Part shown: piece after piece, positions 26,358-36,251 of the stretch
Position numbering within the stretch: the stretch's first letter is position 1
Layout of the letters: each line of letters starts with the position of its first letter
Assembly (NCBI GenBank): GCA_937920085.1
Contig: CALETE010000031.1
Location: forward strand, 1 to 64,000
DNA from: an uncultured Alphaproteobacteria bacterium
Lineage (GTDB): Bacteria; Pseudomonadota; Alphaproteobacteria; Caulobacterales; Caulobacteraceae
Direction: 5' to 3'
DNA: 64,000 nucleotides
Notes under the pieces: generated by a model
Seen by the model: only the letters and a program-made list of their open reading frames with translations
Told to the model about the DNA's origin: nothing
Database searches by the model: none
Made by a program: the position numbers and the translations under genes

Positions 26358-27626
26358 ATGGACGGCGACCAAGGGACTAAAGGCAGCATAGGTTTCGACA
26401 AGGCAGTCCTCGATCGCATTCCAGGTGCCTTACAAGGCGTGGTGGATGCTGGCGATCTTTCGGGCTTTGTCACCATGATCTGGCGCAAGGGCGAAGTGGC
26501 GCAGTTGAACCTACTGGGCCATCGCGATGTGGCGTCCAAGGCCCCAATGACCCGCGACACAATGTTCCGCATCGCCTCCATGACCAAGCCGGTCACATCC
26601 ATCGCCACCCTGATGCTGATGGAAGAAGGCAAGCTCAAGCTCGACGATCCGATCACCAAGTGGCTGCCGGAATTCGCCAATATGAAGGTGATGAAGGATG
26701 CCCTCGGCGCTGTCGACGAGGTGTATGACTCGCCCCGAGACATTACAGTGGAAGATCTGATGACCCACCGCTCGGGTCTGGCCTATGGCTTCACCTCCAT
26801 TGGCCCTATCGCCCATGCCTATGAAAAGGCCCTGGGGTCGCCGCTGATCAATCCCCATGGTCCCGACATTTGGATCAAAGCCCTGTCGGAACTTCCCCTG
26901 CTCTACCCACCCGGCGAGCGGTTCCACTACAGCCACGCCACCGATCTGCTGGGCTTCATGATCGCCCGCATCGAGGGCAAGCCCCTGGCTGACCTGCTTC
27001 AAGAGCGGATCTTCGGGCCCCTGGGCATGGTCGACACTGATTTTTGGTGCCCGCCAGAAAAGCGCAGCCGGATGGCCAGCCTCTACAAGATCGACCCCAA
27101 GATCGACGCTATGGTCGACGTCTCCTTCCCCCATGAAGACCATCGTCCATCCTTCACCGGCGGGGGCGGCGGCCTGATTTCCACGGTCGACGACTATCTG
27201 GCCTTTGCCCGCATGATGCTGGGCAAGGGCGACCTGAATGGGGTGCGACTGATCAAGGCTGAGACCTTTGACCTGATGGTGGCAAACCGTCTGACGCCAG
27301 AACAGCGGGAAATCCCCTTCATGGGCATTCCCTTCTGGATGGGTCAGGGTTTTGGACTTGGGGTTTCGGTGATCACCGACGCTGAAAAGCAGGCCTGGAT
27401 GGGCGCAGGCTCAAACGGATCCTTCGGCTGGCCAGGTGCTTTTGGAACCTGGTGGCAGGCAGATCCTGAAGAAGACATGGTGCTGATCTATCTGATCCAG
27501 AACTCCATGGACCTTAGCCCTGAAGCCGCCAGCCAGCTGGCCACGGGACAGCGCATGGGTGGCCGAGCCGCCCTGCCGATCTTCCAGAAATTGACCTATG
27601 CCGCCCTGGGCAAGGGCTCAATCTAG
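26358..27626 (+). CDS. Serine hydrolase, class C beta-lactamase/esterase EstB-like family
   Basis: A 422-residue protein of the beta-lactamase-related (PF00144) fold. The SxxK motif is S74-M-T-K77 in FRIASMTKPVTS. The Tyr of the YxN-like motif is in RFHYSHATDLLG (YSH instead of YSN). The third motif region reads SFGWPGAFGTWWQADP, where true lactamases have KTG, as is common in EstB-type esterases. There is no signal peptide, so it is probably cytoplasmic and an esterase or lipase-like enzyme, not an antibiotic-resistance enzyme. GAGGGAG lies upstream of ATG 26358. The last four bases (CTAG) are shared with the convergent small secreted protein gene. Confidence 0.9.
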   Translation: MDGDQGTKGSIGFDKAVLDRIPGALQGVVDAGDLSGFVTMIWRKGEVAQLNLLGHRDVASKAPMTRDTMFRIASMTKPVTSIATLMLMEEGKLKLDDPITKWLPEFANMKVMKDALGAVDEVYDSPRDITVEDLMTHRSGLAYGFTSIGPIAHAYEKALGSPLINPHGPDIWIKALSELPLLYPPGERFHYSHATDLLGFMIARIEGKPLADLLQERIFGPLGMVDTDFWCPPEKRSRMASLYKIDPKIDAMVDVSFPHEDHRPSFTGGGGGLISTVDDYLAFARMMLGKGDLNGVRLIKAETFDLMVANRLTPEQREIPFMGIPFWMGQGFGLGVSVITDAEKQAWMGAGSNGSFGWPGAFGTWWQADPEEDMVLIYLIQNSMDLSPEAASQLATGQRMGGRAALPIFQKLTYAALGKGSI

Positions 27627-27961
27627 GGATTTCGAGGGTCCATGCAGATTGGGCGATCGCCAATGCGGTCGCCCAAAAGGCTGCCATCGCGCGCAGCCAA
27701 CCGCCGGGCATGGTCGAGGGCGAGGTTTTCGATGGGGGCCTTAATCCCCGTGGGGCAAATATCGACGTCCACCCTCAGGCCTTGCGGGCACTGACAATAG
27801 TATTCTCGGCGATCGAGACGGCTGCTGGGAACGGTGCAGACCACGGGTAGGGTTGCCCCAGAAACGTCCAGGCAGATTTGAGTCTTGGTTTGCACCGGGT
27901 CGGCCGCCAGGGCCGCGCTGCTGGAGAGCGCGAAGGCCACCGTCAGAACAATCGTTTTCAT
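27623..27961 (-). CDS. Small secreted cysteine-containing protein of unknown function
   Basis: A 112-residue protein with a clear signal peptide (about residues 1-20, ending ALA). The mature part has six Cys (QICLD, PVVCTVP, YYCQCPQG, DICPTG, PICMDP), suggesting disulfides in the periplasm. The family is not recognised. The stop overlaps the hydrolase stop in CTAG. An ordinary neighbour context gives no clue to its role. Confidence 0.65.
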   Translation of the reverse strand: MKTIVLTVAFALSSSAALAADPVQTKTQICLDVSGATLPVVCTVPSSRLDRREYYCQCPQGLRVDVDICPTGIKAPIENLALDHARRLAARDGSLLGDRIGDRPICMDPRNP

Positions 27962-28105
27962 GTGACGCCCCTTGAGGTCAGAAAGAGACCTAAGGCTATC
28001 ACAAACTCAAAATGAAACAGGGTCGAAATAAGTGAACGGATTCATCATGTTCGATGGGGAAGCTTTTACCTAAATCCAGGCAGATTGGGCTCAAAGGACC
28101 CGATC

Positions 28106-28327
28106 ATGAATCCCATTGCCACAGCCCAATACGGCCTTTTCGCCGCCAGTCAGCGCTTTGAAGCCTCGGCCCAGCGGACCGCAATGCTTGGGGATCCCAA
28201 TTCAAATGTTGATCTCGCCGTAGAGGTTGTTGAACAAATCTCGGCCTCCACGGCGTTCAAGGCCAATATTTCCGTCATCAAAACCGCCGACGAGATGCAA
28301 CAGAGCCTGCTCGATATCCTGGTCTAA
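28106..28327 (+). CDS. Mini flagellar rod-like protein (FlgC-type termini only)
   Basis: A 73-residue protein. The N terminus AQYGLFAASQRFEASAQRTA resembles the N-terminal helix of rod/hook proteins, and the C terminus NVDLAVEVVEQISASTAFKANISVIKTADEM resembles the C-terminal helix of FlgC/FlgG-type proteins (PF06429). The central beta domains of normal rod proteins (over 130 residues) are missing. It is either a minimal rod adaptor or a regulator that mimics export termini. ATG 28106 follows AAGGA. No flagellar gene is adjacent; the FliK-like pair lies 5 kb away. Confidence 0.72.
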   Translation: MNPIATAQYGLFAASQRFEASAQRTAMLGDPNSNVDLAVEVVEQISASTAFKANISVIKTADEMQQSLLDILV

Positions 28328-28335
28328 ACTCAGAC

Positions 28336-29973
28336 TCAGCAGGGCCGCTCGCTCGCCAGAGCCAGGCACCGACCGTCCACATCCGCCGGTGGCGTCAGAC
28401 CCCAAGCCGCCGCCAGCGTCGGGGCGATATCAACGGTTTCAACCGGCAGGAAGCGCGCCTCAGGCTTTACGCCTGGCCACCAGAACAGCATGGGCACCCG
28501 GCGATCATAGTCCCAAGGCGAGCCATGGCTGGACACCAGCACCCCCGGCATACCCGGCGACAGGGTCGACTGCGGCTTGACGGCCGCCAGCACATCGGGC
28601 GAACGCCCCGCATAGGTGCTCAGCGAAAACCGCTCCTTCAGGGTCAGTTCGTCTGGCGGAACGCCCTGGCGCACGGGGCTCGCCAAGAGGTCCTTTTGGG
28701 TAAAGGCTCCGGCGACCTCAGGCTGAGCCGCTAGAATGCGCGCAGCCGCGTCAGCCACCCGGTCCTTGTCAGCATCGGGAACGCCAATCACCTCGGACTC
28801 TTCCAACGAGCCACCAAGAGGTGCCGTCTTCAGGCCAAGCTCAGCCATAAGCGCCGCATTCACCCGCGCCATAACCGCCGCTGATGAGACCCGCCTTGCC
28901 ATGGGATAACCCTCGGTCTGAAGGCGTTCGGTAAAGTCCGAGCCGCCATGGTCGGCGCTCAGCACGACCATGTAGGGAATGTTGAGCTTGTCCACATCGG
29001 CCAGCAAACGGCCAATGGTCTCATCGAGCCTGTGCATCTGTTCGCACATTTCCGGACCACGGGTTCCATACCGGTGACCGACAAAGTCAGTGGCAGAGAA
29101 ACTGACAGCCAGAAGGTCTGGGGCCGGCCCCTTGCCCAGCTTGTAAGCGCGGATCAAGCGACGGGCGGCCTCGCCCGTCATTTCGTCGGCCATGGGTGAA
29201 GCCAGAACCTGAGATTTGATCACCACAGGATCATCGGACTGGCCCCAGCCTGTGGGCGGCAAACGGGACTCAAAGCTCTGGCCATTTACTTTCCAGTCGG
29301 CGGCCTTGGCCTTGCAGTCGGCGTGCAGATAGGTCCAGGTCGGACGCTTGATCCAAACCGGCGTCAGTTCCGCATTATATGCTGCCAGGGGTGCTAGGGC
29401 CTTTGTCGCATCTGCGCCTGGAGCCATGAAGGTCGAAAAGCCCTTGCCTTCTATCAGCCAGAACACTCCATCCGCCTTATGCCCGGCCATGGTGATGGCG
29501 GCGCGATCCTTGGACGAGACGGCAACGACGCGACTCTGCGGCGAGACCTCCTTAAGCCAGTCGCCCAAGGTGGTGGCCAGAAGACGCCCTGGACCGACGG
29601 GCTGGGCCTTGGGATCATGGGCCAGGACCACTGAAGGGTCGTTCACGCAATAGACCGGCTTGCCCGTCACCGGATCCTTGTAAGCATTGGCGACAATGCC
29701 GGTCTTGTTGGGATGCTTGCCGGTCAACAGGGTCGAGTGGCCTGGACAGGTCTCTGTGGACGCATGGGTCTGATAGCCGCTGGTATAGATCACGCCCTGC
29801 GATAGACGACCCAGACCAGCCACATATTGGCTGCGCCAATCGTCATAAAGATTGCCGCTGAATTGATCGACGCTGATGGCCAGGATCAATTTGGGTTTGA
29901 CCGGCGCCGCCTGGGCAAGAGGGCTGATGGAGAGCGCGAGGAGACAAAGGGCAGCAAGGGCAGAACGCGACAT
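28336..29973 (-). CDS. Secreted alkaline phosphatase, PafA/SPAP type
   Basis: A 545-residue exported phosphomonoesterase of the alkaline phosphatase superfamily. Signal peptide about residues 1-22 (ending AQA). Zinc and catalytic residues: ISVDQFSG (metal Asp), HASTETCPGHST with the nucleophilic Thr73, GIVANAY (Asn), SSKDRAAIT (the Lys and Arg that contact phosphate in SPAP-type enzymes), DFVGHRYG (Asp, His), and SADHGGSD (Asp-His). These fit the phosphate-irrepressible PafA/Sphingomonas enzyme group rather than PhoA. It probably releases phosphate from organic esters in the periplasm. It converges with the mini rod-like gene, with only 8 nt between. Confidence 0.9.
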   Translation of the reverse strand: MSRSALAALCLLALSISPLAQAAPVKPKLILAISVDQFSGNLYDDWRSQYVAGLGRLSQGVIYTSGYQTHASTETCPGHSTLLTGKHPNKTGIVANAYKDPVTGKPVYCVNDPSVVLAHDPKAQPVGPGRLLATTLGDWLKEVSPQSRVVAVSSKDRAAITMAGHKADGVFWLIEGKGFSTFMAPGADATKALAPLAAYNAELTPVWIKRPTWTYLHADCKAKAADWKVNGQSFESRLPPTGWGQSDDPVVIKSQVLASPMADEMTGEAARRLIRAYKLGKGPAPDLLAVSFSATDFVGHRYGTRGPEMCEQMHRLDETIGRLLADVDKLNIPYMVVLSADHGGSDFTERLQTEGYPMARRVSSAAVMARVNAALMAELGLKTAPLGGSLEESEVIGVPDADKDRVADAAARILAAQPEVAGAFTQKDLLASPVRQGVPPDELTLKERFSLSTYAGRSPDVLAAVKPQSTLSPGMPGVLVSSHGSPWDYDRRVPMLFWWPGVKPEARFLPVETVDIAPTLAAAWGLTPPADVDGRCLALASERPC

Positions 29974-30080
29974 GAAACCTATAGAATCCTCTGGCGACCG
30001 ATGAAGACGTGCTAGAGGCCGGGTCTAGGCTAAACAAGCGAAGCTTTGACAACAGTCCCAGACAGCATTAGCGCCCTCGC

Positions 30081-30701
30081 ATGGTCACACGGCCCCTCTT
30101 CGTTACCCAGGTCTATGAGGCCTCCCTCGCCACCGATCGGGGATTTGACGCTTTTCGCGGCGATCTGGCTGAAACCTGCGCCATGCTGGCGGCGGAGGAC
30201 AGGGCCGGTCGGGCATGGTGCAAGGCCAATGCCTATGGTGGCTATACCTCCTATGCCTCCCTCGATGACTTGCCTCAGAGGGCCAGTGTCTTCGCCACCC
30301 TGAAACCTAAGCTCGACCGCCACGTGGCCGCCTTTGCCAAGGACTTGCAGCTGGACCTAGGCGGCGGGCGGCTGAAGCTGGATAGCCTGTGGGTCAATAT
30401 CCTCAAACCCGGTGCCGCCCACTCTGGCCACATCCATCCCCACAGCGTGATTTCCGGCACCCTCTATGTGGAGACCCCGCCCGGTGCCGGGGCGCTGAAG
30501 CTAGAAGACCCGCGCCTCCCCCTGATGATGGCCGCCCCGCCCCGCCTGGACGATTGCGACGAGACCGCCAAGACCTTTGTCTACCTGAAGCCTTCGCCGG
30601 GGACGGTCTATCTCTGGGAGAGTTGGTTGCGCCACGAGGTCGTGGCCAATGCCGCCAAGACCGAACGGGTGTCGGTGAGCTTTAACTACGCATGGCGGTA
30701 G
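30081..30701 (+). CDS. TIGR02466 family 2OG-Fe(II) oxygenase
   Basis: A 206-residue cytoplasmic protein of the putative 2-oxoglutarate/Fe(II) oxygenase family (TIGR02466/PF13759). Iron site candidates are the His cluster in AHSGHIHPHSVISGTLYVE and a distal His in WLRHEVVAN, followed by the Arg/Ser of ERVSVSFNYAW that usually binds 2-oxoglutarate. The N terminus LFVTQVYEASL and the stretch YTSYASLDDLPQR fit the family. The substrate is unknown. It lies 123 nt upstream of metY on the same strand. Confidence 0.85.
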   Translation: MVTRPLFVTQVYEASLATDRGFDAFRGDLAETCAMLAAEDRAGRAWCKANAYGGYTSYASLDDLPQRASVFATLKPKLDRHVAAFAKDLQLDLGGGRLKLDSLWVNILKPGAAHSGHIHPHSVISGTLYVETPPGAGALKLEDPRLPLMMAAPPRLDDCDETAKTFVYLKPSPGTVYLWESWLRHEVVANAAKTERVSVSFNYAWR

Positions 30702-30824
30702 GCGCGCTGAGTCCACAAGAGACCAGCCGTTTCAGGTGCCCTGTCTGCGGACATGCCTTGCCATCTGGCCAAGATTGGGGTGTTAACGCCTCTAACAAAT
30801 TAGACATCAGGAAGGACACGCGCC

Positions 30825-32120
30825 ATGTCAGACAGCCAGAATCCGGAAACCATTGCCCTACACGCTGGATGGCGCGCCGACCCCACGACGGGGTCTGTGG
30901 CCGTGCCGATCCACCAGACCACATCCTACCAGTTCCATGACACCGGCCATGCCGCCTCGTTGTTTGCCCTGCAGGAACTGGGGAATATCTATACCCGGCT
31001 GATGAACCCGACCACCGATGTGCTGGAAAAGCGGGTTGCGGCCCTGGAGGGCGGGGTTGGGGCCCTGGCCGTGGCATCGGGACAGGCAGCCTCTGCCTAT
31101 TCCATCCAGAACCTGGCGCGGGCCGGCGACAACATCGTTTCCTCCACCGCTCTTTATGGCGGCACCTGGAACCTGTTTGCCAACACGCTGAAGGATCAGG
31201 GCATCGAAGTCCGCTTCGTCGACCCGGCCGATCCTGAGAATTTCCGCCGCGCCACCGATGACAAGACCCGCGCCTATTACGCCGAAACCCTGCCCAATCC
31301 GAAGCTGGAAGTCTTCCCGATCGCCGAGGTCGCAGCCATTGGCAAGGCATTCGGTATCCCCCTGATCATGGACAATACGGCAGCCCCCCTGCTGGTCCGC
31401 CCCTTCGACCATGGCGCGGCCATCATCGTCTATTCCGCCACAAAGTATCTCGGGGGCCACGGCACCTCGATCGGGGGCCTGATTGTGGATTCCGGCAAAT
31501 TCGACTGGGAAAGCCGACCAGAGCGCCAACCCCTGCTGAACACCCCTGATCCGTCCTATCATGGTGCCGTCTGGACCCAGGCCGTCAAACCCCTCGGCCC
31601 CATCGCCTATATCCTGCGGGCCAGGGTCATTTTGCTGCGCGATCTTGGTGCGGCCCTTTCGCCGTTCAATGCCTTCCAGTTGATCCAGGGCATTGAAACC
31701 GTTGCCCTGCGCATGGAGCGGCACTGTTCCAATGCGTCGGCCGTGGCCAGCTGGCTGCAGGGTCGAAAAGGGGTTGCCCGGGTCATCCATCCCTCACTCC
31801 AGTCCGGAGAAGCCCGCGCACGGGCCGATCGGGTTATGAAGGGCGGCTATGGCGGGCTGGTGGGCTTTGAACTTGATGGCGGCATTGATGCGGGACGCCG
31901 GTTTATTGATGGCCTGAAGATGTTCTACCACGTGGCCAATATCGGGGATGCGCGTAGTCTGGCGATTCATCCGGCCTCGACCACCCACTCGCAGCTCAGC
32001 GCTGAAGAACAGACCGCAACCGGTGTCTCGCCGGGCTATATCCGCCTGTCCATTGGCATTGAGCATATCGACGACATTCTGGCCGATCTGGACCAGGCAA
32101 TCGCGGCTGCCCAGGGATAG
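30825..32120 (+). CDS. metY: O-acetylhomoserine aminocarboxypropyltransferase (sulfhydrylase)
   Basis: PLP enzyme of 431 residues of the Cys/Met metabolism family, making homocysteine from O-acetylhomoserine and sulfide. Motifs: ALHAGWRADPTTG at the N terminus, YTRLMNPTTDVLEKRVAALEGG, SGQAASAYSIQNL, LIMDNTAAPLLVRP with the cofactor Asp, and VYSATKYLGGHGTS with the Schiff-base Lys. The ends LQISNIGD-like YHVANIGDARSLAIHPASTTHSQL and GVSPGYIRLSIGIEHIDDI are typical of MetY. AAGGA lies 8 nt before ATG 30825. The leader was examined for a SAM-II riboswitch and none was convincing. A strong terminator follows. Confidence 0.95.
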   Translation: MSDSQNPETIALHAGWRADPTTGSVAVPIHQTTSYQFHDTGHAASLFALQELGNIYTRLMNPTTDVLEKRVAALEGGVGALAVASGQAASAYSIQNLARAGDNIVSSTALYGGTWNLFANTLKDQGIEVRFVDPADPENFRRATDDKTRAYYAETLPNPKLEVFPIAEVAAIGKAFGIPLIMDNTAAPLLVRPFDHGAAIIVYSATKYLGGHGTSIGGLIVDSGKFDWESRPERQPLLNTPDPSYHGAVWTQAVKPLGPIAYILRARVILLRDLGAALSPFNAFQLIQGIETVALRMERHCSNASAVASWLQGRKGVARVIHPSLQSGEARARADRVMKGGYGGLVGFELDGGIDAGRRFIDGLKMFYHVANIGDARSLAIHPASTTHSQLSAEEQTATGVSPGYIRLSIGIEHIDDILADLDQAIAAAQG

Positions 32121-32156
32121 GTCCCTAGCGGCAATTATCTGCTGGATGTAATTTAA

Positions 32157-32203
32157 GGGCGGGTAGGCGGTGCAAAAGCCGCTTACCCGCCCTGATTTTT
32201 TTA
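32157..32203 (+). terminator. Rho-independent terminator after metY
   Basis: A 14-bp stem (GGGCGGGTAGGCGG / CCGCTTACCCGCCC, one G-T wobble) with an 8-nt loop, followed by TGATTTTTTT. It ends metY on the plus strand; on the minus strand the T run is poor, so it would work less well for rpoD. Confidence 0.9.
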
Positions 32204-32251
32204 AACTCGAACCTGCCCGTCTCAATCGGGTAAGGCCGCGCGCAATAGGTT

Positions 32252-34219
<1,968 letters not shown>

Positions 34220-34315
34220 CGTCGTCTCCGGATTCGATCCGATCCCTATGCAAGGCTCGGGCCGCAAATGGTTAAGAGCCCCAGTCTGGCGCAAAACAAG
34301 CGCCCGACGAGGCCG

Positions 34316-36202
34316 TCACTCTGTCCAATCTCTAATCGCGCGTTTCAGTGCGTCGCGCTCACCCTTCAGGCGCGCGAGGTTCTCCATAGCCGCAGTATCG
34401 CCCAGGTGACCCTTGGCGGCGGCTATAGCCTCGTCGAGCGCCGCCAGTCTCGAAAGACGGGCGAAGGCTTGCGACCACTGAGATCTAGCGGCTTCGAGGG
34501 AGACATCCGATTTCAGGATGGGCGCGCTCGATGTCGCAGCGGCCCGGTCGATGTCTGTCAGAAGGGTGCTAAACCCACAGGACGCCAAATGGCGTGTGAG
34601 GGTCGCGGTGTCAAGATGCTCCGACTGCAGACGCAGACGAATGATTTCCTTGGCCAATTCGATCAGGGCGGGTTCGCCAAAGCCTTGAGCGGCCAGATCG
34701 TCCTCGAGATGGGCGTCCAGCACGATGGGATCTAGGATCACATAGTGGGCCATGGCGGCCGGAATAAGGTCCAAGGATCGCGCCAGGCGCCGGGCCGCAG
34801 AGCGCCCCAGAGCGGTTGGCGTAGGGTCGATCCATTCTTTTCCCTTGGCAAAACGCCCGCCCCGACCGGACGGGTTCGGCGTCCAGGGCTGTCGCCCGAC
34901 GCCGCCGCCAGCCGAGGCCGAACGGGGTAAGGCCGCGTCGTATCGGTTCAAGAGGTCGTCGCGATAGGCCTGCTGCAGGTCTTTATCAGCAATGGCGCCA
35001 GCGGCCTGACGCAGGCGGGCCTTGAAACCGGCCTTACGCTCGGGGGTATCGAGGGGCTCCAGATCGTGTTCACGCTGGAACAGGGCCTCGACAAAGGGTG
35101 TCGTCGCCATCAGCTGGGCTCGAAGGGCCACAGGCCCCTGCTCGCGCAGCACCTCATCTGGGTCCTTGCCGCCACTGACCAGGGCAAAGCGGAAACTCTT
35201 GCCAGCCTTGAGGATGGGCAGGGCCCGGTCAATCACCCTGGACGCTGCGGCAATCCCCGCCCGGTCGCCGTCGAAACACAGGGTGGGCTCAGGGTGATGA
35301 CGCCAAAGAACCTCCATCTGCTCTTCGGTCAGCGCCGTTCCCATGGGGGCCACGGCGGCAATCCCGGCCCTCTGACAGGCGATGACGTCCATATAGCCCT
35401 CGACCACCGCAAGGATCGGCTGGGCGTCGGAGGGGGCTGCGGCAATGATTTTCCGGGACTCCGCCAGGCCATAGACCATGTGGCCCTTGTGGAAGAGACT
35501 CGTCTCAGGGCCGTTCAGATACTTTGCCCGGGCCTTAGGATCCATAGCCCGTCCGCCGAAGGACACCACACGCCCACGGGCATCGGTGATCGGAAAAATA
35601 ATCCGGTCGCGAAAGCGGTCATAGGGTGCGCCGCCGTCCTCAGGGGCCACCAGAAGGCCCGCCTCGATCAGCTCATGAGGTCGCGCCCCCTTGGCAATTA
35701 GGTAGTCCTTCAGCGCTGTCCGCCCCGAGGGCGCAAAGCCAATGCGGAACCGTGCCCAATCTGCTTGTGGCAGGCCCCGCCCCTCAAGATAGGCACGGGC
35801 ATCCCGGCCAACCGGTCGGGTCAGCTCAGCAGAGAACCATTGGGCGGCGGTTTCCAGCCACTCTGATAGGCCCTGCCTGACCTTTTCCTGTTCGGCAGCC
35901 CGGGGATCGACGGCCGGCAGGGCCAATCCCGCCTCCCCCGCCAGCTTTTCCACCGCCTCAGCAAAGGATAGCCGCTCAGTTTCCTGCAGAAAGGAGATCA
36001 GGTCGCCGGTCTTGCCGGACGAAAAATCAAAGAACTGGCCCTTGTCGTCATTGACGTAGAAGGACGGGGTCTTCTCTTTGGTAAAGGGCGAAAGGCCGAC
36101 ATATTCGCGGCCACGCTTCTGCAGCTTCACGGTCCGCCCGATCACATCAGAGGGGCGAAGCCGGGACTTGATCTCGTCAATGAAACGTTCGTCGAAGCGC
36201 AC
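34316..36202 (-). CDS. dnaG: DNA primase lacking the canonical zinc ligands
   Basis: Primase of 628 residues making RNA primers at the replication fork. The N-terminal domain aligns with the DnaG zinc-binding module (LSPFTKEKTPSFYVNDDKG), but the positions of the four metal ligands are S38, T41, D59 and S62. The RNA polymerase/TOPRIM core is intact: RFRDRIIFPITDARGRVVSFGGR, VVEGYMDVIACQRAG and LCFDGDRAGIAAASR. The C-terminal region (about 470-628) should bind DnaB helicase. The start is GTG at 36202, chosen because MRFDERF matches the family start; no good ribosome site is visible. It is 49 nt from ligA. Confidence 0.96.
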   Translation of the reverse strand: MRFDERFIDEIKSRLRPSDVIGRTVKLQKRGREYVGLSPFTKEKTPSFYVNDDKGQFFDFSSGKTGDLISFLQETERLSFAEAVEKLAGEAGLALPAVDPRAAEQEKVRQGLSEWLETAAQWFSAELTRPVGRDARAYLEGRGLPQADWARFRIGFAPSGRTALKDYLIAKGARPHELIEAGLLVAPEDGGAPYDRFRDRIIFPITDARGRVVSFGGRAMDPKARAKYLNGPETSLFHKGHMVYGLAESRKIIAAAPSDAQPILAVVEGYMDVIACQRAGIAAVAPMGTALTEEQMEVLWRHHPEPTLCFDGDRAGIAAASRVIDRALPILKAGKSFRFALVSGGKDPDEVLREQGPVALRAQLMATTPFVEALFQREHDLEPLDTPERKAGFKARLRQAAGAIADKDLQQAYRDDLLNRYDAALPRSASAGGGVGRQPWTPNPSGRGGRFAKGKEWIDPTPTALGRSAARRLARSLDLIPAAMAHYVILDPIVLDAHLEDDLAAQGFGEPALIELAKEIIRLRLQSEHLDTATLTRHLASCGFSTLLTDIDRAAATSSAPILKSDVSLEAARSQWSQAFARLSRLAALDEAIAAAKGHLGDTAAMENLARLKGERDALKRAIRDWTE

Positions 36203-36251
36203 CGAGAGAAGATAGCGCCGATTGGCTGGAGAATCGACCGGCTAAGGTTTT

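Noticed and set aside
26358..27626. Antibiotic-resistance beta-lactamase
   Set aside because: No signal peptide, YSH instead of YxN, and no KTG motif; the pattern fits EstB-type esterases better.
30703..30824. Possible SAM-II riboswitch before metY
   Set aside because: The leader was read for the conserved pseudoknot sequences; only weak partial similarity (GTGTTAACGCC and nearby) was found, and no paired elements in the right order.
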